From: Apostichopus japonicus
Taxonomy: Eukaryota; Echinodermata; Holothuroidea; Aspidochirotida; Stichopodidae
Assembly (NCBI RefSeq): GCF_037975245.1
Contig: NC_092568.1
Span: 32,272,501-32,336,500, forward strand
Direction: 5' to 3'
DNA: 64,000 nucleotides
Positions 25,701 through 38,070 of this stretch are shown here, in pieces. A model generated the notes under the pieces. That model worked only from the letters and a program-made list of their open reading frames with translations. It did no database searches and was not told the DNA's origin. A program made the translations under genes and the position numbers. The first letter of the stretch is position 1. Every line of letters starts with the position of its first letter.

Positions 25701-27864
25701 ATGTTATTTGACAGAGTGAGACTGGCATTATACAGTGGTTCAAAGCATAGAGATTCTGTTAAATCCATACTCCAGCATATAGCCTTTATATTGTAGAGTT
25801 ATCAAGGAAAAAACGTTAATACTGTACATCTACCCACATATATATGCGTCAGATTATTGTTTTGGTTTCAATCAAACCTAGAAAGAGATGGGACATCAAT
25901 GGTTTTACTTGAATTTTCATTTGGTACAATCCTTGCAAATGGGCCATAAGTTTGTCAAAAAAGTATTATGATTGTGCGACTATATATTACACAATATTTC
26001 CCCCTAATTTTTTTAGACCGAACATTGGAATTGGGTGCTTATAATAAAGGCTTTCATAGTAAGTATATGTCATCCCATGAATCTACTGAACAAGGTCATG
26101 CATGTATACACTACAGTAATAAACATAGCCTAGGCATAACAATTGGCCAAATCAGGTACTGTAGGCCTTGAAATCTTTGAAATCTTTGAAATCAAATCAT
26201 TCTATGTAAGAATACTAATGAGGTAGAATATTTTTGCTGTTTTCCACCATTATCTCTATCCTTTAATCCTGTTTCGCAATGTCCAGTTGATGAACCCAAT
26301 TGTTTCTTTCTTAATACACATCTCATCACACCTTATGTTAAGCCCCAGCTGTGCCCAAGCTTAGCTTAAAGGCATTGAAGACTCGCCCCAAACCATTTGC
26401 CGCGCTCTGAAAAAGTTTCCGTTGCTTGCAAGTGAAGTTTTCTTCTTGTCGCTACCAAATGCAGACAGTAATGAAATGTGATACCTTGTTATCTGTTATC
26501 CAGACCTGACATGTCCATTGCCCGCTATGTACAGTGTGTTGTGAGTATTGACAGTAGCTGTATGTATGCTGTATACTACTGTCTAATTACCGACGACGGT
26601 AGCAAGCTTTATGTGTATTTTCTGGTATCGATGGTGGTGTCTTAGAACCCTTCTGTTACACCTCATTCGAAACTAGGTCACATTACCGGCGTGAGACGTT
26701 TGTTTGTGCGAGAGTCTTCACACCCTTCAAGGACTAACCTTATAGACATCTATAGGTAAATACCTGTTCCCCTACTGAATACAGGTACCTGGGAGTTTGG
26801 TTCAGTGTACAGTCTACTGTAGGTTGAATACAGTGGTTAAAATGTAAGTGTATTGTTCGATGAGTTATATGTTAATGTTTTACTCCTACGATCGTCTTAC
26901 GACTTTCAGTGTTAATATTTTCATCCATCTATGGTAGTGAATACATACTGTATGACTACCACCATACTCTTGTGGGCTGACATTATTTCTATTCTAATTT
27001 AACTAAGACAACGGTCACACATATAAAATTGCATCTTCCGACCATCGTTTCTTAACTATAGTCCGACCATATATTAAACTAACTACGGTAGCGGTCACAC
27101 ATACTCACATGACTTTGTAATATATTCGGATGATCGTTGTTCGCGGACACAGGCATCAGTGAGTTAATTATGCTTTTACTATCATGCGCAGTTGCATTGG
27201 GTCGGTGAAGGGTCACGGTTTTGACAATGTTTTGACGGGTTTTTAGTTGTAAGTAGTAGATGATGTCGGTGTTTACGCTAAAATGCATTGTCGGACAACG
27301 CAATTGCGGTCACATGCACGGTTCTTCCTGCTAGTGCATGATGGTAGGACCATGGTTAATTCGGGGCTTACGATGCTAATTACCATCTTTAGTGGACGAT
27401 GTTAGGACGATCGTCAGACCGTAGTAGAGAGCGGTCTCACGCAAACCGTACCATGGTCGGCCCATGGACCATCGTTATGTCTGAAAACATGTACGTGTGA
27501 CCGGGGTCTTAAAATAGCCTGGCTACTTGGGTTAAGTAACTTAGTATAGCTGACGGCTACGGGATCTAATTCGTTCAGGCTACAACAAGAACGGTAACAA
27601 TATTTAAGCATATAAATGAGCACAATTTAACAGTTGAGAATTGAAATGAAGTCTGAATTTGATAGGCTACATGCGTTGTGCTAGTAGGCGCAAACCATCC
27701 CGACCTGTTACTGTGTTACGTGATGTGAACGAAATTTGCCTCTGACGCAGTTTTCATTATAACTTGAAACCCTTGAAGTAGCAGTTCTCGAAGCACGTAA
27801 AATATACTCACACGCACGCTATGATGATCACAGAAGCGATTAAGACCCACGTAGTCAGCTCCAT
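10741..27864 (-). CDS. Cytochrome P450, CYP3-type (P450-A), 13 exons, 508 aa
   Basis: A predicted ER-anchored heme monooxygenase; substrate unknown. Exons in transcript order: 27812-27864, 24783-24879, 23888-23940, 22572-22668, 20939-21055, 20008-20096, 18579-18727, 17400-17527, 15831-15977, 15047-15267, 13541-13678, 11734-11896 and 10741-10815. They sum to 1527 nt with phases consistent throughout, and all introns are GT-AG. The start [17 protein letters not shown] forms the N-terminal membrane anchor. WKQVR (W121) is the C-helix motif, SETLR (E374-R377) the K-helix ExxR, and [14 protein letters not shown] carries the heme ligand Cys454. The I-helix reads AGYSTT: the usual acid before TT is serine, which may alter proton delivery. 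Thirteen coding exons is also the count in vertebrate CYP3A and CYP5A1 genes. The other possible family name is thromboxane-synthase-like. P450-B is its tandem paralog. Confidence 0.93.
15503..15675. repeat. G-rich 12-bp minisatellite in P450-A intron 9
   Basis: About a dozen copies of GGAAGGGGTGTG and variants. The plus strand is G-rich with many runs of three or four Gs and could form G-quadruplexes; because the gene is on the minus strand, its transcript would be C-rich here. The array lies between exons 9 and 10, about 240 bp from exon 10. Confidence 0.88.
16566..17335. repeat. ~385-bp tandem duplication in P450-A intron 8
   Basis: Two adjacent copies with a period of about 385 bp. TCCGGCAAGG recurs at 16567 and 16952, and the closing phrase AATGCCGAACCACACACTAC at 16922 and 17311. 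They differ by a few substitutions and small indels. The duplication ends about 65 bp from exon 8. Confidence 0.88.
17850..18300. repeat. 20-bp minisatellite in P450-A intron 7
   Basis: About 22 variable copies of a 20-bp unit close to TTAGTATTCTGTTCTACAGG. Individual copies vary at several positions (GGTAAG, GGTTAG, TGTTAG). The array lies between exons 7 and 8. Confidence 0.92.
25462..25564 (-). mobile_element. tRNA-derived SINE head
   Basis: The minus strand shows a tRNA-like region with an A-box-like GTGGTCGAGTGAATTAAGG near 25535-25555 and a B-box GGTTCGATCC at 25484-25493, followed by CTGGCCGGGTCATA. The layout matches a leucine/serine tRNA-derived SINE head rather than a working tRNA, because the arms do not pair well. 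It sits in P450-A intron 1. Confidence 0.7.
27004..27511. mobile_element. Putative MITE in P450-A intron 1
   Basis: The left end reads TAAGACAACGGTCACACATA; the right end is its approximate reverse complement (GTGTGACCGGGGTCTTA), matching at about 17 of 21 positions. GGTCACACATA recurs inside at about 27093, and GGTCACATGCA near 27308. No coding capacity is seen and no convincing target duplication was found. The superfamily is undetermined. Confidence 0.5.
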
Positions 27865-30800
27865 TATTGACTCTATCAGCTTTTGCTAGCTTCCTGTTCG
27901 TTTCTATCTGTACAAATGTTATGTTTTACAAATTGTGACCAAAGATGTTTCACCTTCGCATCTTTGGTTTGACAAAGTTCCAAAATGGCAAGAAATCAAA
28001 CAGATTGCGTAATTATTTGTCTATATGGGTGGCATACTCCTATTAGAGTCTATATCAATCCGCCGAGTGTTCTCCTGTCTAAGTGCCAACAAGCAAAGCA
28101 GTAAGAGAACAACTTTTTTTATATGTTACCAACCATGATTTGGTTTTCATGTGGCTTGTATATTGAAGAGCATGAATGGAGAACAACTTTTTTTAATATG
28201 TTACCAATCATGATCTGGTTTTAATGTGGCTTGTATGTTGAAGAGCATGAATAGAAGTACAATTGATTTGAATCAATTGAGGCAATCTTGGACCCTTTAG
28301 GAATCCCAGGAGCAGAGTACGAAAATTGTTTACTTCTGAGTGAAGAGGTTTCTTTACAATACAAGTGACGAAACTTCAGGCTCACATAGCAAAAAAATCT
28401 GTACGGTCATGATACGGAAAATTGATGGTGCCATGAATGACCAACTTGTCAAGTACCAAGTGATGGGATGACGTATAGCTAGAGAACTTTTAGTTACATT
28501 ACTTAGTTTTTAATTGTGTAAGTCAGTATGGCTTTTAATAGGTGTTTGTTACCTTACTGTGTCATACCAACTGAACTAAAATAACGTCTCGTCAATGCTT
28601 TAAATTACGGTAACCGAAAATGACGGCTGGTAGGTTTCTTGTCTAAATGATATTTGTCAGCATATCAAACATGAGGTCTGTCCAAGCTTCCCTGTCTTGA
28701 GATACTGAGTTCACAAGGTTTCCACATCTGACCTCTGTGGACCCAAATGACCTTTGACATCCATAAAGACAATAGGCTTTTGTACTCTATGTGGTACACC
28801 AACATACTAAATATCAATCTGTGCAAGCTTGCGATATCAAGATATCTTGTTTACAAGGTTTTAATAATTTCACACCTTTTTTACCCAAATTAACCTTTGA
28901 CTCTCACTAAGAAAGAAGGCTGTATTGACTCGAATGTCTTGAACAGGGTCGATAAGAAAACAAACAGTTTTAAAGATGAAACTATTTCACCTTCACTGTA
29001 AGACTAACTATAACATGCAGTTAGCATTCTTATGCAACGCCATAATGTAGTGCCGGGCAGTGAAAAGGGGTCGATCTTATAGGCGGATCGAAGCAGTTTA
29101 TAGGCTACCAGGGACTTAAAAGTACCTTCCTGTCAGACTGTAGGCATACCACTAATATGTTCCTCGGTTGAACCTTGATCGGATCCTATTCCGGAAAGGC
29201 AATGATACACATCCAAACAATGATTTCCTCATAATAACATAACATGTAATGCTGGTGTGTTTTTAAAAAAAATTGTTAGTCGTGTAAAGTTCGCTTTCAA
29301 GGGGAAACAGCTATTATGATCCTAGAAAGGACGCTCGGTTAGTTGAGACGAATTATACATTTTATTATAAACATTCAAAATCGATGTTTATTATGACTGA
29401 CCGAAATCGTGATCCAAGATAAAGTATAGCTGTGATATTCATAAACACACATATTCACAAACTGTTCTTTAATGTTACGAAGGAGTCATTGGTAATTTTG
29501 AAATACATCGATGATTCCTATTATCCAAGTGGATAAAACTGCCAAGAAGCCATTAAATACATTTTATATGTAACAAACTGATTTCATCAAATGTTGTAAT
29601 TGATATGCTTGGTAACATGAAACATTATTGACTAAATAATCTATACGGGACACTGACATGGTGTTAGAGCGTGTCAGTATGCTGCATAGTTGTATAAGAG
29701 ATTTGAAATACAATCTGTATAGGCTAACGGCTAAACCTTATAGGAACCGTTTCAGGTTATTATTTCAACAACAAAAATCGTTAAAACATTAATATAACAT
29801 TAATATCTCATAAAAACGTTATGACGACGTTTTTATAACACCACGTTTAACGTTATAAAAACGTATTTTAGAAGCTCTTTTAATAATGTTATGATAACGT
29901 TTTGTGTTTGCAGGGTAATGACCTAAGACAACATAAGACGTTTATTTAGCTCCATGAAGTTAAACAAATCGACCGTGTTATTGTTAATCTGTGATAAGTT
30001 ATAAATATTTCCAATGAGTTTCGAAACTAAAGTCCTTGATCAAAAGTTTACATCCAATGTAGTATACGACTTGATCAGTTTGACTGTGAATAAGAGACAA
30101 CCATTAAACAGTATAAACTGAAGTGTGTTATAACACCGTAACACATGTAGACCTGCCAGCATGCAGATGCTACTGTGGGAAAATTACTAACATACAAAGT
30201 CATTACTCAAAAGGTTATTTCAACTAATGAGCTTAGGAGTCTAAACCACTGTCCCTACATTTGAGTATAGTCCTACCAGTATTAGTCCAAGTATATGCCT
30301 ACCTTGTAAAGATGCAGATTTTAAGCATTTTGCAGTAAAGTGTCATCCACCTTCTGTTAAATGAATAGGCTAAATTATTGGCGAAACATTTAGAGTAGTC
30401 TGGTAAGTCCAGTAAATCATTATGCATTTAGGATTGAGTGTTCAGTAGGCTATATATAGCAACTGGCCATAAATGTAACACATGTTAAGAAAGTATAACA
30501 CACATCAGTTTTAACTGAACCATTCGTCGTGAAAAGTTACACAATTTCGATAAAACTTAAAATAAAATGTGGCTAAGATATAGAACTTCCAAATTTCGAG
30601 TTAACTGAGACATATCTCCACATTTCGATATATAACGTCAATAATTTATGACTTACAAAATATTTGAAAATGGACATTTCAAGAACAAATTTAAGTTTGA
30701 CGTAGAAGGTAATTCGACAATAATTGAGCCACAGTTGTCGACAGTTCGAGATTAAATGACTAGTAAAATAAATTCGATTTATTTAACAACAACAAATCCA

Positions 30801-32298
30801 AATTTTGAGACACAAGAGTAAAATGTCTAGAAAGACCTCAAACATGAAAGAAACATACTGAAGATGTTAGAAATTTCGAGAAACGAGTAGACGTTTCATG
30901 CAAAAGACTTGAAGTCTGAAAAGAAGATGTTATTCTGTTGGGAAATGATATCAGAATTGTTTCGCTACAAGCTAAATTGGAATGCGGGAGAATGAAAACT
31001 AATCGAGGGAATAATGGCACCTGAAAACGGCCCATGGCTTGCATTTGTACGTGCACTTGAAATATGTGAAAGATAAATATGTGGATATTTAATCGATTTG
31101 AAAATCTTAATTCAAATATTTCTGGGTGACCGAGATTCAATCTTCGACATGAAGAATGTTTACAGTTGCGTATAAGCAGCAGTAACAGCCAAGGTATATG
31201 TGCGCAGATATAATGAATAAACAATTATTTCAAATGTTTAATCATCTGAACAGAAAACCTTGCTGCTTGTTTTATGGCTATCCTTTACATTTGATGCACT
31301 GCAAAATTCCACAAAAGTTGCTATTCAGATCCTTGTGCAGGAATTTTTATCATGGGGTGCTTAAGATGTGGAACTTTTTTATTAAACACAGTCCAGGGGA
31401 AGGAGTCTAAGTTTGGAGGGGGAACAGGGTGCTATATATCTTGCAATTATTTCAATTTGACATAAACAGTTAAATCAATTGCACTTTAAAAACAGGAAAT
31501 AAAGTGACATAGATGCATTAGATTTAAATTTGCAGAAATTACGCAGAAATATTTTTCATATTAGGCGTCAGCTGAAATAACTAAGCTTGTTTTTGCCATT
31601 GTTTTCTCTCTGTTCACACTCTCTCTCTTCTCATGGATCTGACATTTGTCCTAACCATTCTATTCCCAATTTCTGTCGAATATACCTGACTCTGACTCCA
31701 GAACTGTGTTATTCAAACCTTGTAGCCTGGTGACCACAATTTCTACCTTGGTCATCTTGGCGTCCCTCCAGTGGCAGATCTGTGGGACGGGTTAAGTTTA
31801 AGGGGAGGGGAAAACCCCAACTAAGGTCTTTTGCATAATTAATAGTGATTACATGCAAAATAGTAACGTATTTTACATGATTTGTCGTATTTATGTCCCA
31901 AATTCTCAAGGGTGGCCCGGCGGGGGAGGGGGGGGGTGCATATCTCAACCAATTCAATGTATCATGTTAGTTTATTTTAATTCTATAGATGCCTCCAAAA
32001 GCAAACACACACATAGTGCTTCAACACATTTCATACACCCAAAGCCATCAATGAATACTGGAATGAATGTGCCGCTTAGCGTGATGCAATCGAAAACCAC
32101 GGGCGCAAACTATAAAAGGAATCATGAGGTGGGAACACTCATCTTTTATACTAGACAGGGAACACCTATTCTTCGATTGGTTTGTAATGAACTTACCTCA
32201 AACCTGTTCTCGTGTTAAGAAACCAATACATTTATCATTGCCATTTAAGCTCTTTTTGAATACCACTCAAATAGAAACATAAATCTCAACGATTACAG
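27865..32298. other. Intergenic region upstream of P450-A
   Basis: No gene recognised. It contains a 74-bp tandem duplication (28105-28252), copies of a TGACCTTTGACAT-containing repeat near 28748 and 28895, and an AACGTT-rich, partly palindromic block at about 29795-29915 that resembles a repeat fragment. An open frame of 128 codons at 30838-31224 (minus) has no recognisable motif and is probably chance. The promoter of P450-A should lie just above 27864, but I see no clear core element. Confidence 0.5.
28105..28252. repeat. 74-bp tandem duplication
   Basis: Two adjacent copies beginning GAGAACAACTTTTTTT at 28105 and 28179 and ending TTGAAGAGCATGAAT, with a handful of differences. Confidence 0.85.
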
Positions 32299-32540
32299 TC
32301 CACGAGACCGAAGGTCCGCGAGACCGAAAATATAAACAGGTCCACGAGACCGAAGGTCCGCGAGACCGAAATTAAAAAGGTCCGCGAGACCGAAGGTCCG
32401 CTAGACAATAAAGGTCAATAAAGTACAATAAAGGTCCGCTAGACAATAAAGGTCCGCTTGACAATAAAGGTCCGCTAGACCGAAATTGAAAAAAGGTCCG
32501 CGAGACCGAAATTAAAAGAAGGTCCGCGAGACCGAAACTA
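32299..32540. repeat. Minisatellite array, left arm of a foldback-like structure
   Basis: Tandem units of GGTCCGCGAGACCGAAATTA with AT-rich spacers, including a variant block GGTCCGCTAGACAATAAA. The outermost unit is doubled (ACGAGACCGAAGGTCCGCGA). The same unit recurs in reverse orientation at 33621-33874. Confidence 0.88.
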
Positions 32541-33620
32541 ATACTAGGCCCCACGACATCGACGTAGCCACAAATTTAAAGTGCCACTTTGGGCACATTT
32601 TGAGATTGATATGGGGGGGGGGGGGGTTCTGTTGAGATTTTTTTGAACAATGGAAGGTCCTTAGATGCGATCTGGTGCAATGTTTTGCCAGTTTCATCAT
32701 TATCATATGATATCATATTATCAGCAGATTTTGTTTCCTGTTTGAACTCTTTTACATGTTCTTTTACATATTATATCACAAAGACAAACATAGTTCTCTT
32801 TTATAATGTCTCCAGTAGGATGACTCTTGTTTATTGTCAAATGTCTGGACTAAATTTGACGAAGTTAACTGATGGACAATATAAACTTTCATATTTTGTA
32901 AGACAGCCAGAATTGCAGTGGCACCCCTCCCCATATCAATCGCAAACAGGCTCCCCCTTTCAAATTCCTGTCTACGTCATTAGGATATACATTATCTCTA
33001 TGGTATACAATTAAAACACTCAATGCTAATCTACGGAAGTTTAAAAGTGCCATCAACAGAAGTAAAAACTTTGCCCCATAAGGTACAAATGTATCAAAAA
33101 AAGTTCGGAACAAAAGTGCAGTCGCGAAAGATGGGGTTTCTGACTGACACTGACCGTATCGTTGACGATTAGTGTGTAAGGGGGGGGGGGGTACATGGCA
33201 GCAGTCGGAATTTTCTGGCTCCAAAACCCATCCAGTTGGAATTTTAGCCACTACACCCCCCCCCCCCCAATCATCAGGCCTTAGCTACGTCCCTGGTGGT
33301 GTATACAGGGTATTGAGATATGGTGGGGGTGGGTGGGTAGGAGGGGGGACTCATAAGCCTACGGAAGAACTTCACTTTAGGAAGGGGGCATGACGTTCTT
33401 TGCCCAAAATTTCCAAAACCTTGCCCGAAAAATGGAAGCGTCACAATAGGTTGACGCTACGGGTATTTCTTGAAGAAAAAAATACCTGTCACATTGCCAA
33501 AAACCAGAAGCATTTTTGTGTGTTTGTGCCAAAAAATGTACAAATATTTTAAAATTTTATTATGAGGAAATTGTGTCAACTGTTACGGGATAAAAGTTAA
33601 AATTTGACCCCTAATGAACT
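32541..33620. other. Spacer between inverted minisatellite arrays
   Basis: About 1.08 kb without a recognisable gene. It holds several long G or C runs (around 32612, 33180 and 33255) and a phrase TAGCTACGTCCCTGG near 33280 that resembles the end of a common non-autonomous repeat. Open frames of up to 123 codons overlap on both strands and show no motifs. Confidence 0.5.
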
Positions 33621-33874
33621 TCTGTCTCGCGGAACTTCGGTCTCGCGGACCTATTTTTAATTTCGGTCTCGCGGACCTTTTTGTAATTTCGGTCTCGCGG
33701 ACCTTTTTGTCATTTCAGTCTCGCGGACCTTTTTGTCATTTCTTTCTCGCGGACCTTGTTTTAATTTCGGTCTCGTGGACCTTTTTTCAATTTCGGTCTC
33801 GCGGACCTTTTTTTTAATTTCGGTCTCGCGGACCTTTTTGTAATTTCGGTCTCGCGGACCTTCGGTCTCGCGGA
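33621..33874. repeat. Minisatellite array, right arm of a foldback-like structure
   Basis: Tandem units of AATTTCGGTCTCGCGGACCT, the reverse complement of the left array. The outermost unit is again doubled (GGTCTCGCGGACCTTCGGTC), mirroring the far left end. The array length is close to that of the left arm. Confidence 0.88.
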
Positions 33875-36780
33875 ATTCCCCCATCTCGATTAACACTGGG
33901 AAACATACATACAGTATTTACTGTTCAAAAAATGTGTGACGGATGAACTTGTTTAGGCCTGATAAATGTGATCGATTCTTGGTGGAACTTAGTGTCACTC
34001 TCAGGTTAGACAGGTTCAATGTTTTCTGTGGAAAGCTTGTTACGGGCCTTTGTTTGGTGCTATACCACGACGCTAAACCACTCTCTCACATTCAGGTGGT
34101 GCTAAATGGCGACAAAAACTTCACAGCCTTGTCAGACTATACTGGGTACTCTGTCCTGATGGTCAACCTATTGCCTACGTGCGCGCTCGCGGCGGAATAA
34201 AGCTGTCAACGACCCATCACACTTCAGTTCCAACAAAGAAGCCATCTCTTCAATGGGAGGGTGGGGTTACATTGTGAGGTAATATTGGTATTTAATTAAG
34301 TTTAAACGCAAAGTTGTGCTAATAATAATGGTGTATATTTTCCCCGACTGAATTAACGTTAAGTTCCAACCCTAAGTGTCAATGGATAAGGAGTGGGACT
34401 AATTAAGGAATCATTGCATTATAGTTACTCTAGATAATCAGGCTTTTATGAAATACATATCATATGGTCACTATATATTTTATTGTTATAGTTATTTTGA
34501 AGATATAAATATTATAGTTATGAAGCCAAGGAACAGCTACTTTGAAAAAAAAATTAAAACAGCTAATACGGGAACAGTTAATTGTATGCATTGGAAAATG
34601 CGGGCTCATGATTTCAAATTTCGATGGTGATTGTCAAAACGTTAATGTCTTTCTCAAAAATTCATTTTTTTTCGAATTTCGATATTATACATGTCGACAT
34701 GAAGGCTCAACTTTATTTGAAAAATAATCAAGAGCGTGGATTCAGCATCCAATACGGTACGCTTCGTATTTGTCGTTTTGGAAGCTATGGTGTTGTCGAA
34801 ATGTTTGAGACTTTCTGTAGGGACAAACATATATTTTGTGAGCCAGCAGCCACCCCCCCCCCTCCCCAAACTCTATCTTTGAACCCTAGTCGGTGACGCT
34901 TCTACATTCCATGTTTCATTGTAAATTACACTAGAAGGATATATTAGAAATCAGGATTTGGAATATGTTAATGAGCTAAATCGATGATATGTTGATTTAA
35001 GTTGGTAGTCAATTTAAGCTGCTAGAAACTGGTATAAGTCCAAGGAAATTGACTTCTACCAATTTATTTTGACAAATCATCCATTTAAACTGCTAGATAT
35101 TGATTTAAATTGACATATGCCGATTGATTTTATATATCATCGATTTAAATTGGTATATGTCGATTTAAATCGGTATATGTCGATTTTAACTGGTATAAGT
35201 CGAATTAAATTTAAATTGGTATATGTCGATTTAAAATGACATATCCCGATTTAATTTTTTTTAGACTATCATAGTTTATTTCGTCCTCTTCAATGTCAAA
35301 ATGCAACGAAGAAACAAAAAAATCACTGCATTAGGTCACTTTAGGGCTATTTTCCGACAAGGGTTTAACTTTCAGATGGAGGTGCACAACGCTGATTGTG
35401 GTGCGATACCAAAACGGAAAAGAGACTTGTGTTGCTAAGGAACAACGAATCCTGTCGTCTGCTTCTTGTGTATGTATCACTGTGTGCTGTCCTGAAAAGC
35501 TACCTGCGTCCTAGTAGCAGTTCGATTGTTGGAAAGAAAATGGCAATATCCAATGAAATTGCGGTAAACATAAAAACATGTACATGCTCTACTAGATTCC
35601 GTTGTTTGCATATTCAAGGAGTTCTATAAGAGTTAAGTGCTGCAATAGAGCATGGCACATGACCCTTCATGGTTGGTTCATTCTTTTGCGTGTCTCCCCA
35701 TTGACATAGTTGGTCCAGATTATGTATACGTCAATGTACTGTTATAAAAACTGACAGAGGTTTCACCATCCCCCAAATTCAGTAATATGTTGAATGACGA
35801 AGGAGTCACAACGCAACTAGAGGTGGCCAACACCTAGAGCAACTGATACCTGACTCCAAAATGTGAGGAGTCGCCCAAACCTAGTTTGGATCTTTGATAT
35901 ATTACAGTTATTTGCAGGGGGGTTGGAAGCTTCCAAAAAGTGGGGGGGGGGGCACAACATCAGAGGGGCACTTTCTCATTCCACAAGCACCACTCGTTAT
36001 GGTCATGGAAGAATGTACAGCTTCTGAAAGAATACCTTGTTAAGTTTAATGTGTAGTAAAACAGGGTCATAAACATTATTTACTGCGAAAAAGACACTGT
36101 TCAGGTGACTGTTTCACAGAAGCAAATTACACAAGACCTTGGGGTAGGAAGGTTCCAAAATTGGGGGATGGGGCACATCATCTGAGGGGCACTTTCTCAT
36201 TCCACAACCACCACTAGCTATGCTATAAACCGATTCACACCTGCCATATCACTTAAATATAGGATGTGCTAGTATGCTATCAATATTATTTATTGAGATT
36301 GTTTATTGTTAACCCTGCTACAAAAAGATATGGGATGCCATTTTAAAAATAGCATGTACAGACTAAACATAAAATAATTAAAATACAATATTAAATTTAA
36401 CAAAGGCTTAAGATATCCAAAAGACAGTTCTTCATCAAATGGCACATTTTATTTGCCAGTAGGGCACATTGACAATTTTGGAAAAAAGTGGGGGGTACGT
36501 GCCCCCACTGTCCCCCTGACTCCTACCACCGTGGTTATTTGTTCCTTGGTATACTGGTTTTGTATACCAAGCTCTCATTTTCAGGGAGACCACCTAGTTC
36601 ACTCTCATTCTTTATATGTTTTCTTTGGTACCTTGTCGTTGGTTGCAATGTCATTGTATTCAATAAAAGTTAGCATAGAAAATTATACTTTTTATGTAAG
36701 CAAAAACAGAACTAGTAACAAATAGCAGAGACTTGACATTTAGTTTCTGAAGCTTTTAGAATCATTTATTTGCTATTGTT
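33875..36780. other. Intergenic, repeat-bearing
   Basis: No gene recognised. At about 34970-35260 is an imperfect ~22-bp tandem repeat around CGATTTAAATTGGTATATGT. At 35400-35760 is a segment whose right half resembles 51100-51250 (shared CAAGGAGT, CTATAAG and ACCCT(C/T)CATGG phrases). Two related G-rich blocks at about 35915-36000 and 36140-36225 share GAGGGGCACTTTCTCATTCC and look like a local duplication of one repeat. Confidence 0.5.
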
Positions 36781-36789
36781 CTTTTATGA

Positions 36790-37480
36790 ACTTAAGGAAG
36801 TTTTGAATATTGAATTGATTGTCCACATTCTGAAATTTGTCTTACACAGGTCGTAAACGAAAAGAAAATAATTAAATATATGGATAGAATTAGGCACAAA
36901 TGAGTACCTGAAGTGGCCCCTAAGTGTACGTGGTGGGCATAAACGCAGTGCAGACCGGTTGAAAATGTAGTGCTCAAACAAGGGGTGTCTGGGTCTTGCA
37001 TGATTTGTTTCACTTTATTGCAGACCCTCTCATGATACAAGTACTCTAACGATGGTAATTGAGCACCGATTACCCGCTGAGCAACTTTCCTAGATTGCTC
37101 TAGCATCTTCACATCGATTCTTGTACCATTGGCAAAGTAACAAATTATGTTATACATCGAAACACTGTGAAAGAGGGATTTATAGAACTAGGTCATGATT
37201 GTTTTATCCTCTCTGAGGGTCTTCAGTGTTTCTTATGTACAATTGTGGCATTACTAGACCAGTCAATTTTGTTACTCAGCATGGTTCCTAAGTACTTATA
37301 TTTATCTACTTGTTCTACTTGTGCCCATGAACATAGATGGGAGCGTGAGTTACTGGCTTGCGACGGAAATCTCTAATCAGCTCCTTAGTTTTGGTCAAAT
37401 TAAGTTCTAACAAATGATCATCGCACCACTGGACAAACCTTGCAATCGTGGTGGCGTATGAGTCAATGATAACATAATAT
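36790..37480 (-). pseudogene. Relic of a LINE reverse transcriptase C-terminus
   Basis: On the minus strand, broken frames encode WCDDHLLELNLTKTKELI, then DKYKYLGTMLSNKIDW, then MYNIICYFANGTR and EYLYHERVCNKVKQI. This is the usual order after the catalytic site in many animal LINE proteins. At least one internal stop and two frameshifts separate the pieces, so it is dead. It lies downstream of P450-B on the same strand and belongs to a different LINE family from the one at 53-62 kb. Confidence 0.8.
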
Positions 37481-37612
37481 ACCATGTAATTCAAAATATA
37501 CCATATAATATAAAAATTTCTTGTGAAATAATGAAAGACTATTAGGAGGAAGCATGTTACGATGCAGTGAATTCTGTTCCAAATGCTACCCATACAAAAT
37601 TTAAAAATACGA

Positions 37613-37618
37613 TTTATT
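37613..37618 (-). terminator. Candidate poly(A) signal of P450-B
   Basis: AATAAA on the minus strand about 450 bp beyond the P450-B stop. Assigned by position only. Confidence 0.3.
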
Positions 37619-38070
37619 GAAAACATTGTCAATTACAAACGTTTATCAAACCACCGACCCATTTGTTTTCATAAACATGTGCTGCTATATATGATCAATG
37701 CATGAATAAAATAATTTACCACAGTCCAAACATGTGAGGTTTATGGCATCAGCTGATACCAAAAAAATTAAATGTATAAAAAACTACGAGGCAAAACATA
37801 TAAACAAAGGTCCCGAGTACTCTTTCAAAAACAGTTTAAAACAATTTGGTAGACAATTGATAAATAAACCAGACCAGCCGTGGATGAACTGCTAAGGCTA
37901 CAGTTTATATCAAACTAAATTTAAATCCTTTGAAGATGCTACAGATGTAAGTAACAGGAAATTTTTATGATTGATTTAAGGAAGACGAAAATTAACAAAG
38001 TGATAAGAAGTGTGATCAAGAAACACAAAAATATCTATCCTCCAACAGGCAGATGACCACAGACAAGTCT

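Noticed and set aside
30838-31224. 128-codon minus-strand frame
   Set aside because: Compositionally ordinary for AT-rich noncoding DNA, no motif, no splice-supported extension, no paralog in the window.
33657-33896. Arg-Glu-Thr repeat peptide, charged and coiled-coil-like
   Set aside because: Encoded by the inverted minisatellite array; the repetition is at the DNA level.
33943-34200. 85-codon frame with somewhat protein-like composition
   Set aside because: No recognisable family or start context; could be a repeat fragment, but I cannot support a gene.
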